Positions 9,187 to 16,867 of a DNA stretch of 64,000 bases are shown piece after piece (the first letter of the stretch is position 1; each line of letters opens with the position of its first letter). The position numbers and the translations under genes were made by a program. Under the pieces are notes generated by a model. It made no database searches, had not been told where the DNA came from, and was given only the letters and a program-made list of their open reading frames with translations. The stretch is from Aminobacter sp. AP02. Its GTDB lineage: Bacteria > Pseudomonadota > Alphaproteobacteria > Rhizobiales > Rhizobiaceae. The stretch spans positions 310,001-374,000 of the forward strand of contig NZ_QGGX01000003.1 in the NCBI RefSeq assembly GCF_003148805.1, given 5' to 3'.

Positions 9187-9519
9187 TTGGCCGTCCTCCG
9201 CCGTGGGCGAGGAACCGAAGGTCGTGGTCAACAGGTCCGCAACGATCGCGGCGAAACCTGCGACACCGCCTTCAGCGCGCATTTCGCCCACTTCGTCGTC
9301 GGAGAGTTCATGTCCGGCGCCGCGCAAGCCAGCGCCAATGACACGGATCATGTCGGTAGCCGACAGACGCCCGCTCGAAAACCGTTCCACCAGTGCCGCA
9401 AGATCGGCGGCGGCATAGCTCGCTTCAAGCTCCGCCAGGGCCCCCAATGTCAGGCAAAGCCGATGGCTCTTTCCGTCCAGTTCGGCCGCAATCTCGCCGC
9501 GTCGCCTGTTCGCCGTCAT
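9178..9519 (-). CDS. GTA gp10, tail assembly chaperone first part (Phage_TAC_11-like)
   Basis: A 113-residue protein of the GTA gp10 family. The start NRRRGEIAAELDGKSHRLCL, followed by LGALAELEASYAAADLAALVERF and the helical segment MIRVIGAGLRGAGHELSDDEV, is typical. Such proteins act as tail assembly chaperones that coat the tape measure protein while the tail tube forms. Its ATG overlaps the gp9 stop (ATGA, 9516-9519). The next gene lies in the -1 frame and is open across the stop, which suggests a frameshift relationship. Confidence 0.87.
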   Translation of the reverse strand: MTANRRRGEIAAELDGKSHRLCLTLGALAELEASYAAADLAALVERFSSGRLSATDMIRVIGAGLRGAGHELSDDEVGEMRAEGGVAGFAAIVADLLTTTFGSSPTAEDGQNP

Positions 9520-9932
9520 CGCGTCACCGTGAAGCCAATGACGCCGGCGGATTCGAGCGCCACCTCGAAGGCCACCTCGCCATCATGATTGCCGGTGTAT
9601 TCAAGAGCGGTGATCTGGAACGGCCCGTCGACGACGCCGAAATCGGGGACAGCGAGCTGCCACCTCAGAATTTCGCCGCCAAAGAAGCAACTGCGCATCC
9701 TGGCGTCGGATTGCTGATCCTTGAAGATGCCGGACCCGCTCACTGCCGCCCGCTGCACCCCGGTTCCGGCCAACAGCTCGCGCCAGCGTCCCGCGGACTC
9801 CGCATCGGTAATGTCGACGGTCTCGCTGTTGAAGGCAATGCGCTTGGTGCGCAGACCCGCAACCGTCACGAAGCTGCCCAGACCGTTGATGTCGATCTTG
9901 AGCAGAAGGTCCTTGCCCTTCTGTGCGACCAT
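9516..9932 (-). CDS. GTA major tail tube protein (gp9)
   Basis: A 138-residue major tail protein of the TP901-1 type. The N-terminus AQKGKDLLLKIDINGLGSF, the segment TVAGLRTKRIAFNSETVDIT near 22 and the C-terminal strand pair (FQITALEYTGNHDGEVAFEVALESAG) are family features. It polymerises into the tail tube. A clear ribosome site (CAGGAGACC) lies before the ATG at 9932, in the 49-bp gap after gp8. Confidence 0.92.
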   Translation of the reverse strand: MVAQKGKDLLLKIDINGLGSFVTVAGLRTKRIAFNSETVDITDAESAGRWRELLAGTGVQRAAVSGSGIFKDQQSDARMRSCFFGGEILRWQLAVPDFGVVDGPFQITALEYTGNHDGEVAFEVALESAGVIGFTVTR

Positions 9933-9981
9933 GAATTGGTCTCCTGAATGTCTTGAGAAAGTTGTCGCCGCAATCCGGCGG

Positions 9982-10395
9982 TCAGGCGCCTTTGGGCTCG
10001 GTCACCGCGCGAAAGCGCAACAGCCCGTGATGCAGCGAAAGCCTGTCATCGAAACGCGCCTCGGAAAATTCGAGCCGCATGCTCACAAGATGCTGCGTGC
10101 CGAGATTGAGCGTTGCATCGTCAAGCAGCGCACGCACGACCTCCATGATCTCCAGTGCCTCGCGCTTGCCTTGCGACTTTGACCAGACATGAACCGAAAA
10201 CAGCTGCTCGGTACCGCTCTCGGTATCCGTGCTCCAGTCATAGACGCTCGTCCGGCCGAAGGTCAGATAGGGAAAGATCACATTGGCTGGCGCCTGGTCA
10301 TGGATCTTCGGTCCGCCCAGGAGCGCCACCAGCGCTGCATTGCCGCGAAGTGTGGCAAACACCGCCTTCTGCAACTCAGCGGCCGGGGCGGTCAT
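9982..10395 (-). CDS. GTA tail terminator protein (gp8, DUF3168 family)
   Basis: A 137-residue protein of the DUF3168 family, which caps the tail tube below the head. Typical segments are LQKAVFATLRGNAALVALLG near 8, HDQAPANVIFPYLTFGRTS near 32 and the C-terminal RLEFSEARFDDRLSLHHGLLRFRA. It overlaps the 62-aa gene upstream by 20 bp. Confidence 0.88.
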   Translation of the reverse strand: MTAPAAELQKAVFATLRGNAALVALLGGPKIHDQAPANVIFPYLTFGRTSVYDWSTDTESGTEQLFSVHVWSKSQGKREALEIMEVVRALLDDATLNLGTQHLVSMRLEFSEARFDDRLSLHHGLLRFRAVTEPKGA

Positions 10396-10564
10396 CGTCT
10401 CGCTCCCTCAACCTGCGCGGATCTACCCGCCTCGGCGGTGCCGCAGCCTCCCCACCGGAAGCCTCGCCACGGTAGCTCTGTTCAACATCTTCCGCCAGTT
10501 CATGCGCCCTCCAGCGCAGCGCCCGCTTCAGCCCGTCGAGCGTCAGCTTCATCGTCACATTCAT
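10376..10564 (-). CDS. Small protein of 62 aa nested between GTA gp7 and gp8
   Basis: The ATG at 10564 overlaps the gp7 stop in the ATGA pattern seen between other genes of this cluster, and the frame ends 20 bp inside gp8. The product begins MNVTMKLTLDGLKRALRWRA, continues with an acidic helix (HELAEDVEQSYRG) and ends in a charged, arginine- and aspartate-rich tail. No domain is recognised and no RcGTA equivalent is known to me. The ATGA coupling and the amphipathic first half make a real gene more likely than chance. Since the gap between gp7 and gp8 would otherwise be about 165 bp in a cluster without spare sequence, a function in head-tail joining is plausible but unproven. Confidence 0.6.
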   Translation of the reverse strand: MNVTMKLTLDGLKRALRWRAHELAEDVEQSYRGEASGGEAAAPPRRVDPRRLRERDDDRPGR

Positions 10565-10899
10565 GCGCCTTGCTCCCTTGTGCGACAAACGATGTAGCGC
10601 TGCGTTTCATCCGGATCGTGGACAGTAATGATGTCCAGCACACGCTGGTTCCGGCGCAGCCGCATCCCGCTCTTGAGCCCGGCCCGCCATCGCATGGTGA
10701 CCCGATGCGTCGCGGTTTCGAGCGTCTGGTCCGCGCCAAACACACTTTGCGCCGACACCGGTTCGACCAACGCAAACAGTGTCGCCAGTTCGACCCAGCT
10801 TTGTGTATGGCCGCCAAGGGCGTCCGGCGTCGTCACGCATTCTTCCAGCGCAAACTCGCTGCGCAGCGCGCCAGGATCGATGAAGCTCATCCGCATCAC
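10561..10899 (-). CDS. GTA head closure/stopper protein (gp7)
   Basis: A 112-residue head-tail joining protein. FIDPGALRSEFALEE at the start, the strand VTMRWRAGLKSGMRLRRNQRVLDI and the C-terminal YIVCRTRE fit the phage head closure family (Phage_H_T_join, SPP1 gp16 type). It overlaps gp6 upstream by ATGA (10896-10899) and the 62-aa gene downstream by ATGA. Confidence 0.88.
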   Translation of the reverse strand: MMRMSFIDPGALRSEFALEECVTTPDALGGHTQSWVELATLFALVEPVSAQSVFGADQTLETATHRVTMRWRAGLKSGMRLRRNQRVLDIITVHDPDETQRYIVCRTREQGA

Positions 10900-11465
10900 A
10901 GCCTCCGCGCGCGATAGCTGGAAAGCAAGCGGTCGTACCCAGCGGGATAAGACACCGGCTGATCCTCAGGCCCGAAGCTCGTTCGAAACTCGTACCAGTG
11001 TGTCACAAGCAGCAGCATCGCCCGCTTTAGCAGGTCGGGCACTTCCGTCCCTGCCTCGCCAAAGCCGGCGCGGAAGTCGATCTCGACACCATTCATGGTG
11101 CGAAGCCGTCCGGGCGCCCGGTCGAAATGGATGCGTGCGGGCCGCGATAATGTGTCGAGCTGGTATGCGGCCGGATTGACGACTGACGCCGCACCCTCGC
11201 TGCCGAAAACCGTTACCGAAAGCACCTGCCGCACCGGGTGCCGCGCCAGCATCACGAAATTGTCTCTCGGCCACTGATCGAGCACCAATCGCCAGGTTTG
11301 GTCGATCAACGCGATGCCCGTCGTGCGCTCGACATCTTCGCGCGCGGCGCGGATCAGGCCGCTTAGCAGCCCGTCTTCGCTCGTATGACTGATACGCAAA
11401 TGCGCCTTGGCGTCGACCAGCGTCACGGGCTCCAGCGCCGGCGCGACGGTTCTGATCAGGGTCAT
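10896..11465 (-). CDS. GTA head-tail connector/adaptor protein (gp6)
   Basis: A 189-residue connector protein of the gp6-like family (TIGR02215 type). EPVTLVDAKAHLRISHTSED near the start, LIRAAREDVERTTGIALIDQTW near 37 and the C-terminal LLVTHWYEFRTSF are the standard landmarks. It forms the ring beneath the portal. It follows the capsid gene after a 102-bp spacer containing a strong hairpin, the only long gap inside the head block. Confidence 0.9.
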   Translation of the reverse strand: MTLIRTVAPALEPVTLVDAKAHLRISHTSEDGLLSGLIRAAREDVERTTGIALIDQTWRLVLDQWPRDNFVMLARHPVRQVLSVTVFGSEGAASVVNPAAYQLDTLSRPARIHFDRAPGRLRTMNGVEIDFRAGFGEAGTEVPDLLKRAMLLLVTHWYEFRTSFGPEDQPVSYPAGYDRLLSSYRARRL

Positions 11466-11493
11466 TCATCACCTGTGTCTGGGTGGAAAGGGA

Positions 11494-11523
11494 GCGGCCC
11501 CGGCGGGGAGGAACCGGGGCCGC
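11494..11523 (-). other. Intercistronic stem-loop after the capsid gene
   Basis: A perfect 10-bp GC-rich inverted repeat (GCGGCCCCGG at 11494-11503, CCGGGGCCGC at 11514-11523) with a 10-base loop lies between the capsid stop and gp6. No run of T follows on the minus strand, so it is more likely an mRNA-stabilising or attenuating hairpin than a full terminator. It would suit the high dose of capsid protein needed relative to the connector. Confidence 0.6.
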
Positions 11524-11567
11524 GACGGCACTGAGCGGCGAACGGACCCGAGGTCCGCTCAGCCGGC

Positions 11568-12824
11568 CTACGCAGTGCCGTATTTGAGCAACTTGATCGC
11601 GCTGAAGTCCTGGACGCCGCCGCCGACACGCTTGGTGGTATAGAAAAGCACGTAGGGCTTGGCGGAATAGGGATCGCGCAGCACCCGCACGCCCGTGCGG
11701 TCGACGACAAGATAGCCGCGGCCGAAATCGCCAAAGGCGATCGGGGTGGCGTTGGGCGCCGCATCCGGCATGTCCTCGGCTTCGACAAGCGGGAAGCCCA
11801 TCAGCATGGCACGCTGGCCAGGGGCCGAAGGCGGCTGCCAGAGGTAGTTGCCGTCGGCGTCCTTGAGCTTGCGGATCGATGCCTGGGTCTTGCGGTTCAT
11901 CACCCAGTTGGCGTTCTGCCGGTAGCCCGCCTTCACGGTGTAGACAGTGTCGATCAGGATGTCTGAAGGGCTCGATGCCGGCAGCGCGCCCGATACGCCA
12001 GTCACCACATAACCGATGTCGCCCCATGCCCAGCTCGCCTCGGCCACCTTGTTGTAGTCGAGGAATCCCTTGGGCTTGTTGACCCCGTTGCCATTGATGA
12101 AGGCCGTGCCTTCCTGTTCGGCGAAGGCCGTCTCGACCTCCGAGGCGATCCACTGGTCGAGATCAACGACGCTGTCTTCGAGCAACGAGGCCGTCGCCGC
12201 CGGCATGGCGTACAGTTCCATGGTCGGAAACTGCAGTTCGGCCAACGTCGGCGTGGCCGTCTGAGGTCGCGCTGCCGTCTCCGCCACCCATCCCACCGCT
12301 GGCCCTGTGACAGCGAACGGCTTTTTCAGGACTGCGGCTGAAACCTGGCGTACGGAGGCGATCGAACGCATCGGCGACAATGTCGACAGACGGCGCCCGA
12401 TTTCGGCTTCCGTCTCGTTTGGCACCAGGTAGCCGCCGTCCTGGCCGGAGCCATAAGACATCGCCTTGGTGTCGAGCGAGCGCAGCTGCCGATCGCCGCC
12501 GCTGCGTATATAGGCCTCGAATGCGTCCTTGTGTTCGCTCGGCATCGAACGACCGTCGCGTCCAAGTGCCGGCCGCAGCCGCTTCAGCGAAAGACCGTCG
12601 AGCGTCCTTTTTTGTTCGTCGAGCGCGCGCGAAATGCGGTCGACCTTGTCGGAGGTCACCACATCGGCGCCCAGCCTGCCTTCCAGCTGCGCCAGGCGTT
12701 CGTCGTTGCTGTCCTTGAACGCCTCGAAGGTGGTCATGAACTCGCCAAAGGCATCCTTCAGGTCGAGTGCATCGCCAGCCGCCCCTTTGATGTCGGGTGC
12801 GCGCGGCGCGTGGGTCTCATTCAT
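11568..12824 (-). CDS. GTA major capsid protein (gp5, HK97 fold)
   Basis: A 418-residue HK97-type capsid protein. Residues 1-100 form a charged helical delta/scaffold region (DLKDAFGEFMTTFEAFKDSN). The mature capsid begins near AMSYGSGQDGGYLVPNET, the usual protease-trimmed start. The rest carries family signatures such as GWVAETAARPQT, FINGNGVNKPKGFLDYN and NWVMNRKTQASIRKLKD. The ATG at 12824, overlapping the protease stop (ATGA) and preceded by AAGGAA, is preferred to the longer open frame upstream, which is only the protease gene read in another frame. Confidence 0.95.
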   Translation of the reverse strand: MNETHAPRAPDIKGAAGDALDLKDAFGEFMTTFEAFKDSNDERLAQLEGRLGADVVTSDKVDRISRALDEQKRTLDGLSLKRLRPALGRDGRSMPSEHKDAFEAYIRSGGDRQLRSLDTKAMSYGSGQDGGYLVPNETEAEIGRRLSTLSPMRSIASVRQVSAAVLKKPFAVTGPAVGWVAETAARPQTATPTLAELQFPTMELYAMPAATASLLEDSVVDLDQWIASEVETAFAEQEGTAFINGNGVNKPKGFLDYNKVAEASWAWGDIGYVVTGVSGALPASSPSDILIDTVYTVKAGYRQNANWVMNRKTQASIRKLKDADGNYLWQPPSAPGQRAMLMGFPLVEAEDMPDAAPNATPIAFGDFGRGYLVVDRTGVRVLRDPYSAKPYVLFYTTKRVGGGVQDFSAIKLLKYGTA

Positions 12825-13507
12825 ACGCTGTTTCCTTTTTGTTTGATCATGCGCGTGGCCTGCCGAATGCGTTCGGCAAGGCCGCTCTCGGATCCCCATG
12901 CGGCGTCCCGCTTGCGCACGAGGCTGGCGAACCCCTCGGCGATGACCGCCCGGGCGTCGCTCCTGGTCAGCCCCGCATCCCGCGTCAGCCAACCTTCGAA
13001 TTGTCTGGTTGTCGGCAGCATCCCCCGCCCCTTGACCGTGTCGATGCGCGCTTCGGGCAACATGGGAAAGGTCACGATGGAAATTTCCCAGAGATCAGCC
13101 TCCAGTATATGGCGCACACCGCTCGCCTGTTCCTTCCGTGCCTTCACGGCGCGAAAACCTATGGAGAGGCCGTCAAGCGCGCCGCCTCGCAAAAGGTTGT
13201 GCACGTCACGTGCGCGGGCAACGTCCTTGGCCAGCCTGCCACGAACGAACAAGCCACGGTTGTCTTCCTTCAACTCCGTCCACGTGCCGATCGGCTGATT
13301 GGGATCGTGCTGAAACAGCATCCGGATGCCCGCCGCCCCGCGCGTTCGCAGCGATTTGGCAAAGGCGCCCCGCTCGACCACATCCTTGCCGAGGTCAACA
13401 CGCCCAAACAGGCTCGCATAGCCCGAGAAGGTGCCATCGACGGCGACTTCGTCGAGCACGAGATCGATGAACTTCCGTTCGCCATTCCTCGTCGTTGCCT
13501 CATGCAT
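12821..13507 (-). CDS. GTA prohead protease (gp4, HK97 family S78)
   Basis: A 228-residue HK97-type prohead serine protease that trims the capsid delta domain. FSGYASLFGRVDLGKDVVERGAF is the typical entry. The catalytic His is H67 in LFQHDPNQPIG and the Ser is S115 in DGLSIGF. The C-terminal 80 residues form an accessory region (LTRDAGLTRSDARAVIAEGF). The start is one of two adjacent ATG codons (13507 or 13510), overlapping the DUF6107-like gene by a few bases. Translation is coupled to the capsid gene by ATGA. Confidence 0.92.
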   Translation of the reverse strand: MHEATTRNGERKFIDLVLDEVAVDGTFSGYASLFGRVDLGKDVVERGAFAKSLRTRGAAGIRMLFQHDPNQPIGTWTELKEDNRGLFVRGRLAKDVARARDVHNLLRGGALDGLSIGFRAVKARKEQASGVRHILEADLWEISIVTFPMLPEARIDTVKGRGMLPTTRQFEGWLTRDAGLTRSDARAVIAEGFASLVRKRDAAWGSESGLAERIRQATRMIKQKGNSV

Positions 13508-13856
13508 CATGAGCGCCACTCCTCTTGCGTCTTTGGTCTATCCAGCGGCCGAGGCGGTTGCCTTCGAAGGCACGCATGACAAGGCCAAGCGCCCACCACG
13601 CGCAGAGGCTTGCCGCAGCAGCCCCCATCATGGTCATCTCGGTTGGGCTGATCAGCTCTTCGATGCCGAGTTCGGCGGCTATCTTCAGACCAACCGTTCC
13701 ACCGAATACCAGCCCGCAAACCACGCCCACCGAAAAGCGGACAGCGGCCTCGCGCCGCCCTTGCGGCAAGATGTAAGCGAGCGAGATCGCCGAGCCGGCA
13801 ATCGCACCCGCGCCCTTGGCCAGCCAAAGCCAGCCGGGGTCGGACATGTACGTCAT
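13500..13856 (-). CDS. Membrane protein (DUF6107-like) inside the GTA head block (gp3.5 position)
   Basis: A 118-residue protein with three predicted membrane segments: about GAGAIAGSAISLAYIL, FSVGVVCGLVFGGTVGL and AAAASLCAWWALGLVM. It ends in a very basic tail (RRKRSGAHDA). The start at 13856 is chosen because GAAGAG lies before the ATG; a GTG at 13892 would overlap the portal stop and has no ribosome site. It resembles the family named DUF6107 in rhizobial GTA clusters and occupies the place of the small open frame between portal and protease in RcGTA. Its function is unknown. A membrane protein among head genes is odd; it could dock assembly at the membrane or act in lysis. Confidence 0.75.
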   Translation of the reverse strand: MTYMSDPGWLWLAKGAGAIAGSAISLAYILPQGRREAAVRFSVGVVCGLVFGGTVGLKIAAELGIEELISPTEMTMMGAAAASLCAWWALGLVMRAFEGNRLGRWIDQRRKRSGAHDA

Positions 13857-13884
13857 TGCTCTTCGGTCCTGTGTTTCGGATTGT

Positions 13885-15060
13885 TTAGCCACGCGGCGGG
13901 TAGCCGACGGCCTCGCGCTTTTCGTCTTCCGTCAGGAAGTTGGCCCCCTCGACCCTGGACCAAAGCGCGTCGCGCTCGCCGGCAAGGCCCTCGACCTGGT
14001 CGGCGTCGTACCAGAGCCGCAGGTCGGCTCCGAAGGCCGGCGAAAGCCAGGCCGAGAGTTCCTTTGCCGTCCGCGCCACCAGCGGCAGAACGGTAAGGCG
14101 GTAGAAGGCGCGGTTGGCCTCCTGATAGTTCGCGTAGGTGTTATCGCCAGGGATGCCGAGCAGCATCGGCGGTACGCCAAACGCAAGTGCGATGTCGCGG
14201 CTTGCCGAATGCTTGGCCTCGATGAAATCCATATCCTTGGGCGTCAGACCCATCGCTTTCCAGTCGAGCCCGCCTTCGAGCAACAGCGGTCGTCCGGCAC
14301 GGGTCGCACCGGAATAGCCCTCTTCCAGTTCGGTCTTCAGCCTGTCGAACTGCTCGTCGCTCAGATTGCCGCCATCCTTGGGCGCATAAACCAAGGCTCC
14401 GGAAGGCCGCGCCGAGTTGTCGAGCAGCGCCTTGTTCCAGCGCCCGGCCGCATTGTGCGTGTCGAGCGCGATCAAAGCCGCTTCGAGCGGCGGAAAGCCG
14501 TAGTGATCGTCGAGCGGATGGAACAGCGTCAGATGCGCCGCACCGCCCTTTTCGCCGAGCCCAAGGTCAATACGCCGCCGCACCCCGCCCTCACGATGTT
14601 CGAGCGCTGTCGGCCAACCGCTGGCATCGGCTGCCACGGCAACCCGGTCGGGCCGCAGCAGGTGCAGCTCACGCGTCCCGCCACCCGCTTCGACCAACTC
14701 GACATAGGCGTTGCCCGAAAGCAGAAGGTGCCCGTACAGCGTTTCCATGAAGCTGCCGCCTGCCTGCCGTTCGTTTGGCCGCTCGAACAGCTGGAGCAAG
14801 GCGTGATCGTCCAGTTCGCTGGCGCCTTCATAGAGCAACCAGGGTATGGCCGACGCCGTCTCCGAGATCAGGCGCACCGAGCGATGCACGATCGGATTGC
14901 GCATGAAACCCTCGCGCGCAAGTCCGGCATAATCGCGCCGGGTCCAGCGCGCCTCGCCCTGGGCATGCAAGGCGACAAAGCCCGTCGGGCCGCCGCTCTT
15001 GCGTTCAGGTACGACGCTACCCTTCCCGGTCCACCAAGACCAAGGCCAGTTCAAAGCCAT
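13885..15060 (-). CDS. GTA portal protein (gp3, HK97 portal family)
   Basis: A 391-residue portal protein. GFMRNPIVHRSVRLISETASAI near 48, LLLSGNAYVELVEAGG near 112 and AFGVPPMLLGIPGDNTYANY near 295 are canonical HK97-type portal motifs. It forms the ring through which DNA enters the head. The ATG at 15060 follows AGGAAACGAT and lies 12 bp after the large terminase gene. Confidence 0.95.
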   Translation of the reverse strand: MALNWPWSWWTGKGSVVPERKSGGPTGFVALHAQGEARWTRRDYAGLAREGFMRNPIVHRSVRLISETASAIPWLLYEGASELDDHALLQLFERPNERQAGGSFMETLYGHLLLSGNAYVELVEAGGGTRELHLLRPDRVAVAADASGWPTALEHREGGVRRRIDLGLGEKGGAAHLTLFHPLDDHYGFPPLEAALIALDTHNAAGRWNKALLDNSARPSGALVYAPKDGGNLSDEQFDRLKTELEEGYSGATRAGRPLLLEGGLDWKAMGLTPKDMDFIEAKHSASRDIALAFGVPPMLLGIPGDNTYANYQEANRAFYRLTVLPLVARTAKELSAWLSPAFGADLRLWYDADQVEGLAGERDALWSRVEGANFLTEDEKREAVGYPPRG

Positions 15061-15072
15061 ATCGTTTCCTGT

Positions 15073-16353
15073 TCAAAGAAAATCGCGGATTCGCGGTTCA
15101 GTCGACCAGTCCGGCATCAGTTCGCCGATTGCCCAGACAAGCGCGTCGACGCGATCGGGAGAGCGGCCATTCGACAGCCCATTCGGGCCGAAATCGCACA
15201 TCTCGTCTTCGAGTGCGGTAAAGCGCCCGGCATGCAGAACCTTGCCCTGCGCATAGAGTGCGGCGATCGGCTCGGCGCGCAGCCATTTCGACCGCTGCGC
15301 CCGCACCGCCTTCACCGGCGCTGCCGGATCGATGGTACGGATGACTGCCGTCACCATATCGCCCCCCTGGTTGGTCTCGGCAACGATGCAGTCGGCTTCA
15401 AGGCGGTGAAACAGCCTCACCGCCGTTCCTGCCCAGTCCTGCGGTTTCGCTGCCTGGACCGTGGCATCGGCCAGGACCACCGCCCGGCCCCCGCAATCCA
15501 GCCCGACGGCAACGATTCCGCACGCATCGGAGGTTTTTCGAGAACTTGCCGGCGGATCGACCGCCACCACGATGCGGCGCAAGTCGTTCGTCTCTGCCAC
15601 CAGGGCCGCTTCGAGAACATCGCGCGACCACAAGGCGTCGTCGCGATCCTCGATCAGTTCGCCGTCCAGTTCCTGTCGGCCCAGGACACTGCCGCCATAA
15701 CGGCCGCGGACCGCCTTCAGAAAACCTGGCGCGAGGTTGGCGCTGTTTTCGTCCGACCTCATGCGAGTCACCATGACCTCCGGATCTGCCAGCAGCCGCT
15801 TCAATAGCGGTACCGGGCGTGGCGTCGTGGTGATGATCTGCCTCGGCTTGTCGCCAAGCCTGAGCCCGAACTGCAGCATGTCGAAACAGGCCTCCGCATG
15901 TTTCCACTTCGCCAGTTCGTCGCACCACGCCGCCTCAAACTGCGGCCCACGCAAACTGTCGGGGTCTTCGGAGGAAAAAATCTGTGCGACCGCGCCGCTA
16001 TCCCAGACCAGCCTTTTGCGGCTTGGTTCAAAACGCGGCCTGTCGTGACGCGAAATCGTTGCGATCCCGGACGGGCCTTCGATCATGACCTCTCGAACGT
16101 CGGCAAGGGTTTCTCCGACCAAAGCTATCGGCGAATGCCCTCTGGTCGCAAAGGGTGAAAACCCACGCACCATGCTGTTTACCCATTCCGCTCCCAGCCG
16201 TGTCTTGCCTGCACCTCGTCCGCCGACCACCAACCATGTCGCCGGCTTCCGCCCGAGCGGGTATTGCCCTATGCGAGCGAAATGAAGCCACTCCTCATCG
16301 ATCAGCCCCGCCAATCGGCTGGGAACGTTCGTCTGCGACCAGCACCCGTGCAT
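15073..16353 (-). CDS. GTA terminase large subunit (gp2)
   Basis: A 426-residue packaging motor from the ATG at 16353. The N-terminal ATPase has a Walker A motif GGRGAGKT at about 44-51 and an acidic pair in AAWCDELAKW near 150. The C-terminal RNase H-like nuclease has IVVAVDPPAS near 265 and AETNQGGDMV near 325. It fits the Terminase_6 type seen in RcGTA. The frame is open further upstream to 16416, so the start is not certain; the chosen one overlaps gp1 by 59 bp. Confidence 0.92.
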   Translation of the reverse strand: MHGCWSQTNVPSRLAGLIDEEWLHFARIGQYPLGRKPATWLVVGGRGAGKTRLGAEWVNSMVRGFSPFATRGHSPIALVGETLADVREVMIEGPSGIATISRHDRPRFEPSRKRLVWDSGAVAQIFSSEDPDSLRGPQFEAAWCDELAKWKHAEACFDMLQFGLRLGDKPRQIITTTPRPVPLLKRLLADPEVMVTRMRSDENSANLAPGFLKAVRGRYGGSVLGRQELDGELIEDRDDALWSRDVLEAALVAETNDLRRIVVAVDPPASSRKTSDACGIVAVGLDCGGRAVVLADATVQAAKPQDWAGTAVRLFHRLEADCIVAETNQGGDMVTAVIRTIDPAAPVKAVRAQRSKWLRAEPIAALYAQGKVLHAGRFTALEDEMCDFGPNGLSNGRSPDRVDALVWAIGELMPDWSTEPRIRDFL

Positions 16354-16780
16354 AGTCTCGAGCAAGCTCGACGATGCGTCGGTCGATCCTTGCAAGCACG
16401 TCCGCCATTTCTGCATCTCTGTTCGTCTGGCTCACTTTTGCTGCGTCCGCTCCCCGCATCAGCTCGTTGATCTTTTCGACCGTCCTGATGATCGAGCCGA
16501 CCATGTCCAACTGGGCCTTGTCGAGACCGCCTTCGTTTTCCAGCCGAAGCGTCTCGACCTGTCCGACCAGGGATTCGGCCAACCGTTCCAGCCGGTCACT
16601 GAAATCTGCTGTGGCAGGTCTCATCCAGCCATCCCGGGCAACACGCCTGTCGATAGAGGACACCGCGCAACCGCTCGCCGCCGATAGAAGTTCGGCATCG
16701 ACGCGCGCACCCTCGAACAGAGCGCGCAGTGCTCGCCAGCGTTCGTCCGCTTTCGCGACCAACGAGACCTCCATATTCAT
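16295..16780 (-). CDS. GTA small terminase (gp1)
   Basis: A 161-residue protein at the promoter end of the cluster. Residues about 30-55 (AELLSAASGCAVSSIDRRVA) look like a degenerate helix-turn-helix, and the middle (65-125) is a long amphipathic helix suited to oligomerisation (SDRLERLAESLVGQVETLRL). This matches the layout of RcGTA gp1, now seen as a TerS that has lost specific DNA recognition. A good candidate promoter lies 60-90 bp upstream. The family call rests largely on position next to gp2. Confidence 0.8.
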   Translation of the reverse strand: MNMEVSLVAKADERWRALRALFEGARVDAELLSAASGCAVSSIDRRVARDGWMRPATADFSDRLERLAESLVGQVETLRLENEGGLDKAQLDMVGSIIRTVEKINELMRGADAAKVSQTNRDAEMADVLARIDRRIVELARDYARVLVADERSQPIGGADR

Positions 16781-16838
16781 GTTTTGGGAACTGCCTGTCA
16801 GTGCGCCGCTTCGGCTACACTTCTTTGACGATAGCCAG

Positions 16839-16867
16839 ACACTACCAAAGCACCGTCACGCTGTCAA
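16839..16867 (-). promoter_or_regulatory. Candidate sigma-70 promoter of the GTA cluster
   Basis: On the minus strand a perfect -35 box TTGACA (16867-16862) is followed, after a 17-base spacer, by TAGTGT (16844-16839), a partial -10 box. Transcription would begin about 50 bp before gp1. The surrounding 260 bp is AT-rich compared with the cluster and is shared with the divergent penicillin-binding protein gene. No activator site is known to me for this genus. Confidence 0.45.

Noticed and set aside
10966-12153. A 395-residue minus-strand frame across capsid and connector
   Set aside because: Overlaps two certain genes in another frame and is arginine-rich without domains.
13816-15807. A 663-residue plus-strand frame antisense to portal and terminase
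   Set aside because: Composition is that of a GC-rich antisense shadow; no domain, and the minus-strand genes have clear family motifs.
2235-16780. Active prophage as the explanation for the head-tail genes
   Set aside because: No integrase, repressor, replication gene or attachment repeat; gene order and sizes match the domesticated RcGTA type.
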